Positions 52,075 through 61,648 of a stretch of 64,000 bases of DNA are shown one piece after another (the first letter of the stretch is position 1; every line of letters begins with the position of its first letter). The translations under genes were made by a program, and so were the position numbers. The notes beneath the pieces are model-generated. The model was not told the DNA's origin. It saw only the letters and a list, made by a program, of their open reading frames with translations, and ran no database searches. The DNA lies in the NCBI RefSeq assembly GCF_025997995.1, contig NZ_AP026683.1:1984501-2048500 (forward strand), written 5' to 3'. This stretch comes from Sediminibacterium sp. TEGAF015. GTDB taxonomy: Bacteria; Bacteroidota; Bacteroidia; Chitinophagales; Chitinophagaceae.

Positions 52075-52686
52075 CTATCCTTTTCCTGCAGGTTTCGCAG
52101 CTGGCTTAGCTGGAGTAGTTGTACTGCTACCTGAAGCGGCTTTCCATGCATCTTCAATTTCCTTAGGTAAAGGAAGCTTTAATTTCTGGGCAGCACGAAT
52201 AGTAATATTGTCCAATAAGTTTGGTCTTACATAAGGAGAAATAGTTTCAGCTTTTAAAACCAAAGTATACTTCTGCTCAGCAACTACTTCCTGAACGGCA
52301 GCATACAATTTTTGTCTGTATGGATCTACTAATTCTTCGTATTTCGCTTGCTCCATTTGCTGAGAATATTCAGTCCAGTTAACCAATTTGTAACGGGCTT
52401 GTAACAATTCTCTGGTTGCTAATTCTCTTGCTTTGGCAGGCATGGTAGCAGAATCTTTCTTGAAGATGCTGTCTCTGCGCTGAAAATCAGCCAAAGTGTA
52501 TTTGTATTCTTCTTGTAAAGAATCTAATCTATAGCTATTTAAAAGCGTGTCAATTTTAGCAATACCAGGAAATAGGGAAAGAGCAGCTTGCTCATCAAAG
52601 TATCCAATTTTAACCTGAGCGCTGGCGCTGTTAGAGAAAAGTGTAATCGCAGCGATAGCCACACACACAAAGAGAAATTTTTTCAT
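52075..52686 (-). CDS. OmpH/Skp family periplasmic chaperone (second copy)
   Basis: A 203-residue exported chaperone for outer-membrane proteins. Residues 1-23 form the signal peptide (cleavage before QVKIGYFDEQ). The middle is a long charged helical region, with the core VEEQ-type end seen in YRQKLYAAVQEVVAEQKYTLVL, and a Pro/Ala/Lys-rich tail (TTPAKPAAKPAGKG). It is 32 bases behind the first ompH-like gene in the bamA operon. Skp-like holdase function is family knowledge. Confidence 0.9.
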   Translation of the reverse strand: MKKFLFVCVAIAAITLFSNSASAQVKIGYFDEQAALSLFPGIAKIDTLLNSYRLDSLQEEYKYTLADFQRRDSIFKKDSATMPAKARELATRELLQARYKLVNWTEYSQQMEQAKYEELVDPYRQKLYAAVQEVVAEQKYTLVLKAETISPYVRPNLLDNITIRAAQKLKLPLPKEIEDAWKAASGSSTTTPAKPAAKPAGKG

Positions 52687-52718
52687 TGTAATGAAATTTA
52701 TTGTTTGTTTTTGATTAA

Positions 52719-53237
52719 CTAGTTTTTAATGCCCAACTCTCGTAAAACCTCATCGGATTTATCCAGTTTGGGGTCGGCAAATATAACGGTAATTCCTTCA
52801 CTTTTATCCAAGATAAAATCATAAACCCTTGCTACCGCTATTTTTTGGATGGCATTGTATACTTTATCCTGTATAGGTTTAACTAATTTTTGACGTTCCT
52901 TGAACAAATCACCTTCGTATCCAAAGCGCTTTTTCTGCAGGTCACGAATCTCTTTCTCTTTAACAAAAAGCTCATCTTCCCGCTTTTTCTTTAATTCATC
53001 CGTTAACATCACCTGTTCAGCCTCGTAGTTTTTATACATTTTGTCGAGGATGGCTTGTTTTTCATCAATTTCTTTTTGCCATTGCTCTCCTACTAGTTGA
53101 AGCTTTTTATCTGCATCTCTGTATTCTGGTATTTTGCTCAGAATATACTTGGTGTCAATAATGGCATAGCGTTGCTGAGCGCTAACCGCAGTGGTAAGCA
53201 ATACAAGGGTTGTGAAAGCGACTAGAATTTTTTTCAT
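52719..53237 (-). CDS. OmpH/Skp family periplasmic chaperone (first copy)
   Basis: A 172-residue exported protein. The start at 53237 gives a signal peptide (MKKILVAFTTLVLLTTAVSA); a longer in-frame version from 53297 would run into the bamA gene and places charged residues before the signal. The coiled-coil region LQLVGEQWQKEIDEKQAI and the end KIAVARVYDFILDKSEG match OmpH. It follows bamA by 16 bases. Confidence 0.92.
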   Translation of the reverse strand: MKKILVAFTTLVLLTTAVSAQQRYAIIDTKYILSKIPEYRDADKKLQLVGEQWQKEIDEKQAILDKMYKNYEAEQVMLTDELKKKREDELFVKEKEIRDLQKKRFGYEGDLFKERQKLVKPIQDKVYNAIQKIAVARVYDFILDKSEGITVIFADPKLDKSDEVLRELGIKN

Positions 53238-53253
53238 ACCGATAATTTTATGG

Positions 53254-55989
53254 TTATTCAGGTTCGAATCCAAGCATAAAGGTAAAGCGTGCAGCATCCC
53301 TTAACTGATTGGTTCCATTAAACCTATCCAATCCTATGCCATAATCAAATCCAAGCAATCCAAACATAGGTAAGAAGAAACGCATACCCACGCCCACAGA
53401 TCTTCTAAGCTGGAATGGATTGTAGTCTTTAAATGAATACCAGCCATTAGCTGCTTCAAAGAAAGCCAATCCAAAAATGGTACTGCTTGGGTTTAAGCTT
53501 AAAGGATACCTCATTTCCATCGTGTATTTATTAAAGATGGTAAAGTATTGGTTTGCTCTTTGCTGATCTGGGTTTACGCGGGGATTAGAATTGTCGTAAA
53601 CAGGGTATCCTCTGTGGGCCACAATATCAAACCCTAATAAGGCAAACTGGTTTGTTAAACCTGCGTCCCCTACCTGGAAACGCTCAAATGGTGAAACTTG
53701 TAGTTTTTCATTGAATCTTCCTACAAAGCCAAACTTCGCTGCAAAACGCATAACGAACTGCTTGTTACGGTCTTCCCCATGCGGCTTACCCAATGGAACA
53801 AACCATTCTCCGTTAAAACGCCATTTGTGGTATTCGATCCACTTATAAGGATTATCAGCCGGATTAAAATTGCTGTTGATTAAAGAATAAGGGGGAGTAA
53901 TTTGTAGACTAGCCATAAAGTTTGATCCTGTTTTAGGGAACATAGGCTGGTCAATAGAAGAACGCTGTAAAGCAATTCTAAAGTTTAGGTTGTTTACAAT
54001 ACCATTGTCAAAACCGGGTAAATTGGTTGGGTCAATGGCATAGTTGCTTAACTTATATCGGGTATAGTTTAACCCCATCGACAAAGAGAAATAGTCATCA
54101 GGCCACTTCAATTGCTTAGCAATGCTTGCTGTAGCACCTGTGGTAGAAATATATCGCTGACTAGCAATGGCAGGATCAAAGCGCCCTGTTAGCGGGTCAA
54201 ATGTTTGACCAAACTTGGTATTGAATACGCTGACAGTTAATGCATTTCTTTTTTTACCACCTAACCAAGGCTCAGTAAAGGAGAAATTGTAAGATCGGAA
54301 AGCACGTCCATTACTTTGAATACGCAAACTCAACTTCTGACCATCTCCCATTGGCAATGGATCCCAGGCTGTTTTCTTAAATAAATTTTTTGCAGAGAAG
54401 TTATTGAATGATACACCCAGTGTGCCCGTCAATCCAATTAAACCACCCCATCCTGCACTCAATTCCAACTGATCACTTGATTTTTCTTCTACACTATAGT
54501 TGATGTCTACTGTACCGTCTACCTGGTTAGGTACGGGATTCGGTGTAATCTTTTCCTGGTTAAAATAGTTCAACTGCGCCAATTCTCTAACAGAACGAAT
54601 CAACAACTGACGGCTGAATTTTTCACCGGGTATGGTTCTGATTTCTCTTCTAATCACATACTCTTTGGTACGATCATTTCCTGCAATACGAACATTTTTA
54701 ATGGTTGCTTGCGGACCTTCAATAATACGAATTTCAAAGTCGATGGTGTCGTTGTAAACAGCTGTCTCAATGGGTTCTGTTCTAAAGAATAAGTACCCAT
54801 CATCTTGATAAAGACCGCTAATATCCATTCCATCTGGCGTAGAAGATTTACCCAGTTTTTTATTCAGTACATCTAGGTTATAAATATCTCCTTTCTTAAT
54901 ACCTAGGATAGTAGTCAAAATAGAATCGGAGTATTTGGTATTTCCTCTCCAGGTAATATTACCGAAGTAATACTTTCTACCTTCATTCATTTTAAGATCA
55001 ATGTTCAGATTACCATTCCCAACACTGTACACTGTGTCTTTATCAATAACCGCATCTCTGTACCCCAATGAATTGTAATATTCCAGTAAAGACTCTTTAT
55101 CTTCTAAATATTTCTTTTCGTCAAACTTGGCAGAACTAAATTTAATTCGAACATATGGATCCAATACTCTTTTCGTTTTACCGAAAGTTAAAAAGCCTTT
55201 TTCTTGTAAGTATTGTTCAAACGTGTAATGTTTAGGAACCACAATTCTACCACTGTCCATAACAGGATACAAGGTAAGCCTGGATCTTTCTTTTGATCCC
55301 TTCAGTTGTTTTTTAAGCTTAACATCATCGATGGTAATATCTCCAAAATTGATATTGTTGATCTTTACTTTGGGACCCTTATCAATGAAGAAATCCAAGG
55401 CAAGCGTGTTCGCAAAAGTGGTGTCTTTTCTCTCCGCAATTTTTACTTTGGTATCTCTGTAACCCTTTTCAGCATAGAATTTTTTAATAACTTCCGATGC
55501 GGTGATCTTCATGTTTTCGGTAACCACACGATTCGGAACCAATCCTGTTTTCCCTCTTAATTCATCGCCTTGTCCTTTGGGTATGCCTTTAAAAAAGAAG
55601 TTGGATAATCTCGGACGTTCCGTAACTGCAATCTCAATATCAATTTCTTTCCCTTCTAACTTGGTAATATAAATTTCAACATCACTGAAATAATTCTGGC
55701 TCCAGAGCTTGGTAATTGCCTTTGAAAAATTATCGCCCCCAGGAATAGTCACTTCATCCCCAATATTCAAATTCGCTATAGAGATCAGCAAATTCTCATC
55801 AAAAAAACTATTGCCCACCACCTTAACCGCTGCAATTCTGTATTTTTTGGGCGTTTTTTGATTGAAAAGATTAATCAAATCTGCATCAATAGAGCGGATG
55901 GTTGTATCAGAAGTTTGTTGTGCAAATGCTGGTTTAGTAAAAAATAAAACAACTAAAGCGAACAACGATAATTTAAACACTTTATGCAT
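53254..55989 (-). CDS. bamA: outer membrane protein assembly factor BamA
   Basis: The 911-residue core of the machine that inserts beta-barrels into the outer membrane. Residues 1-23 form the signal peptide; about 45-470 hold five POTRA domains (for example RPRLSNFFFKGIPKGQGDELR and the last with YVIRREIRTIPGEKFSR); 510-911 is the 16-strand barrel, including the lid region. It heads the operon with two OmpH chaperones, the logical substrate-delivery partners. The C-terminus ends in Glu rather than Phe. Confidence 0.94.
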   Translation of the reverse strand: MHKVFKLSLFALVVLFFTKPAFAQQTSDTTIRSIDADLINLFNQKTPKKYRIAAVKVVGNSFFDENLLISIANLNIGDEVTIPGGDNFSKAITKLWSQNYFSDVEIYITKLEGKEIDIEIAVTERPRLSNFFFKGIPKGQGDELRGKTGLVPNRVVTENMKITASEVIKKFYAEKGYRDTKVKIAERKDTTFANTLALDFFIDKGPKVKINNINFGDITIDDVKLKKQLKGSKERSRLTLYPVMDSGRIVVPKHYTFEQYLQEKGFLTFGKTKRVLDPYVRIKFSSAKFDEKKYLEDKESLLEYYNSLGYRDAVIDKDTVYSVGNGNLNIDLKMNEGRKYYFGNITWRGNTKYSDSILTTILGIKKGDIYNLDVLNKKLGKSSTPDGMDISGLYQDDGYLFFRTEPIETAVYNDTIDFEIRIIEGPQATIKNVRIAGNDRTKEYVIRREIRTIPGEKFSRQLLIRSVRELAQLNYFNQEKITPNPVPNQVDGTVDINYSVEEKSSDQLELSAGWGGLIGLTGTLGVSFNNFSAKNLFKKTAWDPLPMGDGQKLSLRIQSNGRAFRSYNFSFTEPWLGGKKRNALTVSVFNTKFGQTFDPLTGRFDPAIASQRYISTTGATASIAKQLKWPDDYFSLSMGLNYTRYKLSNYAIDPTNLPGFDNGIVNNLNFRIALQRSSIDQPMFPKTGSNFMASLQITPPYSLINSNFNPADNPYKWIEYHKWRFNGEWFVPLGKPHGEDRNKQFVMRFAAKFGFVGRFNEKLQVSPFERFQVGDAGLTNQFALLGFDIVAHRGYPVYDNSNPRVNPDQQRANQYFTIFNKYTMEMRYPLSLNPSSTIFGLAFFEAANGWYSFKDYNPFQLRRSVGVGMRFFLPMFGLLGFDYGIGLDRFNGTNQLRDAARFTFMLGFEPE

Positions 55990-56102
55990 CCCGTTTCTGT
56001 TTGTTCTGTTGGCGGTTGGTTATTTCCGCACACTCAGCAATTAATTTGGTTCTTTAAGCTGGGCAAATTACCCCGAATAATGAAAACTGTTTGTTAAATA
56101 AA

Positions 56103-56873
56103 CTAGGCAATACTGGTCTCGGCTTGCACCTGATGGCCAGTTTTACCAAATCTCCTCTCCCTAGATTGAAAATCAAGAATGGCTTCGTATAGATTCTCTT
56201 TTCTGAAATCTGGCCAGCGTGTATTGGTAAAATACAGTTCGGCGTATGCCAGCTGATACAATAAAAAGTTACTAATTCTATATTCACCACTGGTTCTGAT
56301 CATCAGTTCAGGGTCTGGAAAGTTACTGGTTGCCAGGTAATGCTGCAAAGTTTCGGCGGTAATTTCTTTTGGATCAATAATTCCCTTTGCAACATCCAGC
56401 CCAATATTTTTTACGGCATTCACCAGTTCCCAGCGACTGCTGTAACTCAATGCCATAATCAAATTCAGGCCAGTATTGTTTTCTGTCATTTGCAATGCTT
56501 CCTGCAAGGCAGTTTTGGCAAATTCAGGCAGTAAGTCTGTATTGCCAATCACATGCAAACGAATATTGTTTTTGTTGAGGACCGGAACTTCTTTACGAAT
56601 GGTGTCTACCAATAATGCCATTAATCCATCCACTTCCGGCTGAGGTCTGTCCCAGTTTTCTGTACTGAATGCATAAAGGGTAAGATAGCCTACACCTAAC
56701 TCTGCAGCTCCTTCCACTATATCTCTAACGCTCTCTACCCCATGAAAATGACCATATAATCGGTCCTGTCCTTTTTCTTCCGCCCAACGACCATTCCCAT
56801 CCATAATGATGGCAATATGCTTAGGTAAACGGTCTTTGTTTATTTGCGGCAAAAGGTCTTCCTTTTTAACCAT
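56103..56873 (-). CDS. uppS: isoprenyl transferase (undecaprenyl diphosphate synthase)
   Basis: Makes C55 undecaprenyl diphosphate, the lipid carrier for cell-wall and surface glycans. The 256 residues contain the catalytic MDGNGRWAEEKG, the polar ALSYSSRWELVNAV, and the diphosphate-binding MIRTSGEYRISNFLLYQ with AYAELYFTNTRWPDF. A -7 box TAATTTTG lies at 56891-56898. It is next to bamA in the order usual for Bacteroidota. Confidence 0.96.
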   Translation of the reverse strand: MVKKEDLLPQINKDRLPKHIAIIMDGNGRWAEEKGQDRLYGHFHGVESVRDIVEGAAELGVGYLTLYAFSTENWDRPQPEVDGLMALLVDTIRKEVPVLNKNNIRLHVIGNTDLLPEFAKTALQEALQMTENNTGLNLIMALSYSSRWELVNAVKNIGLDVAKGIIDPKEITAETLQHYLATSNFPDPELMIRTSGEYRISNFLLYQLAYAELYFTNTRWPDFRKENLYEAILDFQSRERRFGKTGHQVQAETSIA

Positions 56874-56890
56874 GGGATTAATTTAGTGTG

Positions 56891-56898
56891 CAAAATTA
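56891..56898 (-). promoter_or_regulatory. -7 box TAATTTTG upstream of uppS
   Basis: Exact TAnnTTTG on the - strand, 17 bases before the uppS start codon. Confidence 0.45.
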
Positions 56899-56949
56899 AC
56901 AAAATCAATGGTTTTTAAGGATTTAAATACGGTAAAACTGGCTTATTTG

Positions 56950-57798
56950 CTAATAAGTAGGGCAGCGGTAGTTATGAAGATTGAAGGAAATACCCACTTT
57001 GATGGTCGCAAAAGCGTCTGATTTCAGGCTATTACCCCTTTGTCTGCCCTTTGTTCCAATGGATGCACCAGTTTCATAGCTTCTGTCTTGCAATAGAAAA
57101 GCAGGGCTTGGAGAACCGTCGGGAAGAGGTGAAAATGCGTCAGGAGCATAGGTTTGACCACTTACATCGTCTAAAAAGTCGGTATTGGTGAAGCGGTAAA
57201 TTAATTCGGCAAATACATTGGTCCGGGCGTTTAAGGCATATTTAGCTCCAAAAGTGAAAGGAATACTTATTGCCACCGGATTATAATATTGGCGGTCTAA
57301 GTAAAGGGAAGAACCCTGACCTTCTGTTCCCAATAATCGTAAAAAAAACTTTTGTCCCCCAAGATAGGCATAGGGATCATAGGAAAATGCACCAATTCCC
57401 AATCCAATATAAGGGGTAAAATTATACCCTTCGAAACCAGGTTGAAAACGGAAAAAATTAAAATCTCCGGATATACCCACTTCCCACACATTGGAATTAA
57501 AGCTCAGATTCCTTGCTCTTTGAATATCGTTATTACTATATCTGTCAGAATATCCCAACAAAGCGTATTCGCCTGATAAACGAACACTGATATAATTATT
57601 TAATTGCTTTCTGTAGAAAAGCCCAAAAGCTGTTTTGGGACGATTGAAGCGTATTTCAGGATTCAAATCACCAAAGTAATGCCCCATACCAACGCCAATA
57701 CCAATTTCACCCGAATGCAAAAAGCTTTCCATCAACTGGGCCTTCGCCGAAAAACTGGCCGAAAAAAAACTGAGAATTATTAAAAGCTTTTTGAACAT
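56950..57798 (-). CDS. DUF6089 outer-membrane beta-barrel protein
   Basis: A 282-residue exported barrel protein with a signal peptide (1-20, SAKAQ). GEIGIGVGMGHYFGDLNP near the N-terminus and FKVG-type strands at the end fit DUF6089, a Bacteroidota family located between uppS and nadK, as here. Function is unknown; the neighbourhood with BamA and OmpH suggests a role in envelope biogenesis. Confidence 0.88.
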   Translation of the reverse strand: MFKKLLIILSFFSASFSAKAQLMESFLHSGEIGIGVGMGHYFGDLNPEIRFNRPKTAFGLFYRKQLNNYISVRLSGEYALLGYSDRYSNNDIQRARNLSFNSNVWEVGISGDFNFFRFQPGFEGYNFTPYIGLGIGAFSYDPYAYLGGQKFFLRLLGTEGQGSSLYLDRQYYNPVAISIPFTFGAKYALNARTNVFAELIYRFTNTDFLDDVSGQTYAPDAFSPLPDGSPSPAFLLQDRSYETGASIGTKGRQRGNSLKSDAFATIKVGISFNLHNYRCPTY

Positions 57799-57857
57799 AT
57801 AAACTTTGGGCTTCGATTGCTTTTGTAAAATAGCAACAAATTTCTTTATCTAATTTG

Positions 57858-58736
57858 TTAATTTCTTTTATCAAGACCCCAAGTAAGCTTAGTTCGCAGC
57901 GTGGAGAGAAAAGTATTTTCGTTTAATCGTATTAAACTAATGTTAAATGACTCTTTTCGAACTGCCAATTGAACTGTTTTAGGTACCAACTCTCTTCTTG
58001 CGTCCATAGCAACTATAAACTCATCGGCCCTTCCTTCTACTTCAAATGAAATGATATTATTATCCGGAATTACTATTGAGCGTACATTCAAATTATGCGG
58101 ACAAATTGGGGTGATCACCAAACTAGATGAGTCGGGAAATAAAATAGGTCCGTTGCAACTTAAATTATACCCAGTAGATCCTGTTGGAGTAGACACAATT
58201 AAACCATCTGCCCAATAGGTATTCAGAAACTCCCCATTCATATACGTATGAATTTTGATCATGGGAGAAGTATCCTTCTTGTGAATGGTAAATTCATTTA
58301 ATGCAAAAGGTGCATCCTGAAACAAGGGAACATTTGAATCCAAATGAACCATCGTTCTCTTATCAATCAAATAAGTGTGGTTTACCAATGCATCCACTGC
58401 AGTAGATAATTCTTCTCTGCTGATGCTTGCAAGAAAACCAAGCCTTCCGAAATTAATCCCTAAAACCGGAATATTTTTTTCTCTGATTAGCGTAATAGTA
58501 TCTAGCATGGTTCCATCTCCGCCCAAGCTGATTACACAATCAATAGACTCATCCAGGTCTTCGTATCCGGAAAACTGTTGAATTTTATTACAAAGCTGTT
58601 GAGGAATATTAAACTGCTCAAATAAAGTATTAAAAAGTAATATTTCGATATCGTGGCGACTCAATTCCTCCAATAAAATCAATAATGGATTTTCTTGTTC
58701 TATATCTAAGCCACGACTATAAATGGCAACTTTCAT
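57858..58736 (-). CDS. nadK: NAD kinase
   Basis: Phosphorylates NAD to NADP in the cytosol. The 292 residues show the GGDGTML loop, FALNEFTIHK, and DGLIVSTPTGSTGYNLSCNG, the full NadK signature. It lies between the DUF6089 gene and the CBS-domain gene, 17 bases from the latter, on one strand. Confidence 0.97.
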   Translation of the reverse strand: MKVAIYSRGLDIEQENPLLILLEELSRHDIEILLFNTLFEQFNIPQQLCNKIQQFSGYEDLDESIDCVISLGGDGTMLDTITLIREKNIPVLGINFGRLGFLASISREELSTAVDALVNHTYLIDKRTMVHLDSNVPLFQDAPFALNEFTIHKKDTSPMIKIHTYMNGEFLNTYWADGLIVSTPTGSTGYNLSCNGPILFPDSSSLVITPICPHNLNVRSIVIPDNNIISFEVEGRADEFIVAMDARRELVPKTVQLAVRKESFNISLIRLNENTFLSTLRTKLTWGLDKRN

Positions 58737-58753
58737 GAGAAGAATTTTAATAA

Positions 58754-59413
58754 CTACATATTCAGATACGACAGCAAGTGCTGGTAATTTTCTTTCAGCT
58801 CATTGGCATATTCTTCCTCACCATAAAAATGTCTGACCACATAATCGTAGCGTTGGAATGTAGCTACTATATCAGATACTTCAATCTTATTGATTTTAAT
58901 GGTAATGACTACCAACCCTGTTCCTGCTTCTGTATATGTATTTAATTGAGTAATATAGGCATCATTGGTTTCTACCAGTCGACTTAACTCACCAAAGGAA
59001 AAGTTTCGTTTTTCTGTTTCCAGCACAATGACTGCACCCTTTTCATCATTACCTAAAAAAGTGGACATCGACTTTAGAAAATCTTTGGTGGGTATAACAC
59101 CCAACAATTCCATCTGTGCGTTTACAACAGGTAAAATGGAAAGTTCATGATTAGCAATCTGATGCAAAGCCCCCAATAAATTTTCTTCGGGTTCTATCGA
59201 AATCTTTTTGAGAATTTCAGGATTAGACAGATGCATGTCAGCATCTATAGCATCTAACATGTCTTCTTTCGCTACTACACCAACAAATTTTTCTTCACTT
59301 AAAACGGGCAAATGAAGAACATCATAGTCATCCATTAGCTGCAAAGCAAAAGATGGCTTGTCCGAAATATTCAGCGAGGGGAAACTGGTATTTACTATTT
59401 GCGATACAACCAT
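58754..59413 (-). CDS. CBS-domain pair protein
   Basis: A 219-residue cytosolic protein. Two CBS domains occupy residues 1-130 (LPVLSEEKFVGVVAKEDML and LPVVNAQMELLGVIPTKDF); the remaining part has an ACT-like pattern (residues about 140-210). The ATG at 59413 is preferred to a TTG at 59431, because a -7 box TACATTTG (59421-59428) lies between them. Such proteins sit next to nadK across Bacteroidota; the ligand is probably an adenine nucleotide. Confidence 0.88.
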   Translation of the reverse strand: MVVSQIVNTSFPSLNISDKPSFALQLMDDYDVLHLPVLSEEKFVGVVAKEDMLDAIDADMHLSNPEILKKISIEPEENLLGALHQIANHELSILPVVNAQMELLGVIPTKDFLKSMSTFLGNDEKGAVIVLETEKRNFSFGELSRLVETNDAYITQLNTYTEAGTGLVVITIKINKIEVSDIVATFQRYDYVVRHFYGEEEYANELKENYQHLLSYLNM

Positions 59414-59420
59414 TGAAGTA

Positions 59421-59428
59421 CAAATGTA
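59421..59428 (-). promoter_or_regulatory. -7 box TACATTTG upstream of the CBS-domain gene
   Basis: Exact TAnnTTTG on the - strand, 7 bases before the ATG at 59413; it decides the start codon choice. Confidence 0.5.
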
Positions 59429-59454
59429 CAAAATGATTCAGGCACCACAGTGCA

Positions 59455-60216
59455 TTATCCTTTGTGTTTACCTAAAAAGCCTTCTAGGATTACGTTGAAT
59501 TCAGCAGGCACTTCCATCATTGGTGCGTGTCCACATTTATCAATAAAGTGTAATTCACTGTTGGGAATCAATTTGTTAAACTCTTTCCCTACGAATGGAG
59601 GGGTTATGGTATCATTATTACCCCAGATTAAGCAAGTGGGCTGTTTTATTTGGTTTAACTCTTCCCCTAAATTATTTCGTATGGCACTTTTTGCCAATGC
59701 AATAATTTTAATCACTTTAACCCTGCTATTGGTAATTTCAAACACTTCATCAACCAGTTCTTTGGTTGCCATTGTAGGATCATAAAAAGTCAGTTCAGTT
59801 TTCTTTCTGATGTATTCGTAGTCTCCTCTTTTAGGATAGCTATCCCCCATTCCGTTTTCGAAAAGTCCGCTGCTTCCTGTTAAAGTGAGTGTTTTAATTT
59901 TTTCAGGATGTTTTAATACGTGCACCAGCGCTACGTGTCCGCCTAAAGAATTTCCTAACAAATGAATATTGTCATAGCCCCGGGTTTCAATGAATTTGTG
60001 AACGAATTTTTCTAAGCCACCAACGCTGGTATGAAAAATATCTAAATCGAATAGAGGTAAAATAGGAACTACTACACGGTAGCTTTTTCTAAAATGTTCA
60101 ATTAAATCAGCAAAATTACTCATAGCACCAAACAGTCCGTGCAAGAGTAGCAGAGTCTCGCCTTCTCCTTCCTCTATAAACTTATACTTATCAATTTCTT
60201 TTAACTCGTAATTCAT
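59455..60216 (-). CDS. alpha/beta fold hydrolase
   Basis: A 253-residue cytosolic hydrolase. The oxyanion segment LLLHGLFGAMSNF, the nucleophile in GNSLGGHVAL, the acid near WGNNDTITPP and the His in DKCGHAPMMEVP make a complete triad. The start at 60216 (MNYELKEI) is chosen over a TTG at 60243. The substrate is unknown; similarity is to the general epoxide hydrolase/esterase group. Confidence 0.87.
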   Translation of the reverse strand: MNYELKEIDKYKFIEEGEGETLLLLHGLFGAMSNFADLIEHFRKSYRVVVPILPLFDLDIFHTSVGGLEKFVHKFIETRGYDNIHLLGNSLGGHVALVHVLKHPEKIKTLTLTGSSGLFENGMGDSYPKRGDYEYIRKKTELTFYDPTMATKELVDEVFEITNSRVKVIKIIALAKSAIRNNLGEELNQIKQPTCLIWGNNDTITPPFVGKEFNKLIPNSELHFIDKCGHAPMMEVPAEFNVILEGFLGKHKG

Positions 60217-60276
60217 TGGCTTGTTTTTCTTAAGGCCTAGCAATTCTTGCTAAAGTAATCAAAATAAAAGAGATTT

Positions 60277-60813
60277 TCATCCCTTATTCTTATTTATTGC
60301 TTCAAAAAAATCAGTCAAATCGGAGAATAAATCTTTGAAAAAAGGTATGGCCGAACCTATTCCATCTACAGCAAAGGGACCCCATAAATGTATATAAGGG
60401 TAGGTTTGAGACGACTGAATAGCCGTCTGGCTTAACAATTCCATCTTTTCGGCATAAAAAATCAATACACTAAATACGGTAATATAGAGCAGAGCGTAGA
60501 TGAATATACCCCCCATTTTATTAACCCAACCCAGCATAGACAGTTCGAGCACTTGCTCAATCATGGTACTCAAAATCCTCACCCCCAAAAATACCCCAGC
60601 CATAATCAGGATAAAAGCCAGAAAGGGCAACCAATAGGCACCCACATTAACCGTACTGCCTATCCATCCTGCAACCAGCGTACTGCATTTTAAAGCAGCC
60701 GCCAGGCCAATAAAAATGGCAATAAAAGAAAGTGCTGCCAAAACCAATCCTTGTTTAAATCCTTTTACGATTGCAAGAATCAGTAATGCCAGCACTACTA
60801 TATCTAAAAACAT
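60277..60813 (-). CDS. CvpA family membrane protein
   Basis: A 178-residue inner-membrane protein with four hydrophobic segments. The start DIVVLALLILAIVKGFKQGL is the CvpA signature. E. coli CvpA was linked to colicin V production and envelope homeostasis; the molecular role is unclear. It is 5 bases behind the YqeY gene and probably co-transcribed with it and gldC. Confidence 0.9.
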   Translation of the reverse strand: MFLDIVVLALLILAIVKGFKQGLVLAALSFIAIFIGLAAALKCSTLVAGWIGSTVNVGAYWLPFLAFILIMAGVFLGVRILSTMIEQVLELSMLGWVNKMGGIFIYALLYITVFSVLIFYAEKMELLSQTAIQSSQTYPYIHLWGPFAVDGIGSAIPFFKDLFSDLTDFFEAINKNKG

Positions 60814-60818
60814 AATGG

Positions 60819-61271
60819 TTATTTACTCAATAACGCTTTAACAGTAGCGGCAATTGTTTTACCCTCTGCTTTTCCTGCCAGTTGTTTGGAAGCCACACCC
60901 ATTACCTTACCTAAATCGGAAATAGCCGTAGCGCCAGTTTCAGTTATTATTGCAGCAATAGCTGCTTCCAACTCTTCCTGAGTTAACTGCTTGGGAAGGA
61001 ATTTTTCAATTACTGCAATTTCCTCCAGTTCTTTCTGGGCAAGGTCTGCACGGTTTTGCTGCTGATAAATTTCCAACGAATCCCTTCTTTGCTTTACCAG
61101 CTTCTGCAATAATTTTTGCTCCTGCTCTTCATTGATCTGGCCGTTGGCACCTGGTTCAGTCTTGGCTTTAATAATTTCGGCTTTGATAGCTCTCAGCCCT
61201 CTTAACAAAGCTTCATCTTTTGCTTTCATGGCGTCTTTCATAACGCTCATCACTTGTATTTCCAGACTCAT
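60819..61271 (-). CDS. GatB/YqeY domain protein
   Basis: A 150-residue cytosolic protein. The typical blocks DAMKAKDEALLRGLRAIKAEI, KLVKQRRDSLEIYQQ, IEKFLPKQLTQEEL and VMGVASKQLAGKAEG identify YqeY, related to the tail domain of the GatB amidotransferase subunit; a role in tRNA-dependent amidation is suspected but unproven. It lies 2 bases after gldC. Confidence 0.92.
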   Translation of the reverse strand: MSLEIQVMSVMKDAMKAKDEALLRGLRAIKAEIIKAKTEPGANGQINEEQEQKLLQKLVKQRRDSLEIYQQQNRADLAQKELEEIAVIEKFLPKQLTQEELEAAIAAIITETGATAISDLGKVMGVASKQLAGKAEGKTIAATVKALLSK

Positions 61272-61273
61272 AA

Positions 61274-61618
61274 TTATTTATTTTGATTGATTTGTGAATC
61301 ACGAAACTTCTTATAAAAAGTCTTCGCATGTGCTTTCATATCGTCCACTAGTTCCTGTTGATGTGTTGCTCGCATAAAAGCATCCGCCATTCCCATAAAT
61401 GTCTGATAGTAAAAATCGGCCATTTCATCCACCATCATGTCTTTGGTCCATAAATCAATGCGCATGGCAGATTTATCTGCTCCATCCCAGAAAGCCAGCA
61501 TCATTGCTTTAGCTTCCTGCTTTAGATCTGCGGTACTGTCCGAGGCAGACCAATCTATATGCTGAGGTACTTTATTTTCATCCAGACTCACATTAACGGT
61601 AATCGTTGATTGTTTCAT
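61274..61618 (-). CDS. gldC: gliding motility protein GldC
   Basis: A 114-residue soluble protein of the GldC family, an accessory of Bacteroidota gliding/type IX secretion. The start at 61618 (MKQSTITVNVSLDEN) is preferred over a TTG at 61627. HIDWSASDS, AMMLAFWDGADKSAMRIDLW and EMADFYYQTFMGMADAF are diagnostic. GldC is widespread also in non-gliding members, so it does not prove motility. Confidence 0.92.
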   Translation of the reverse strand: MKQSTITVNVSLDENKVPQHIDWSASDSTADLKQEAKAMMLAFWDGADKSAMRIDLWTKDMMVDEMADFYYQTFMGMADAFMRATHQQELVDDMKAHAKTFYKKFRDSQINQNK

Positions 61619-61648
61619 ATTGGTCAATTAATTTAAAATGCCGCAAAA

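Noticed and set aside
53238-53297. Longer first OmpH gene
   Set aside because: It overlaps bamA and puts 20 residues before a good signal peptide.
61274-61618. GldC as proof of gliding motility
   Set aside because: GldC-family proteins occur in non-gliding Bacteroidota, and other gld or spr genes are not in the window.
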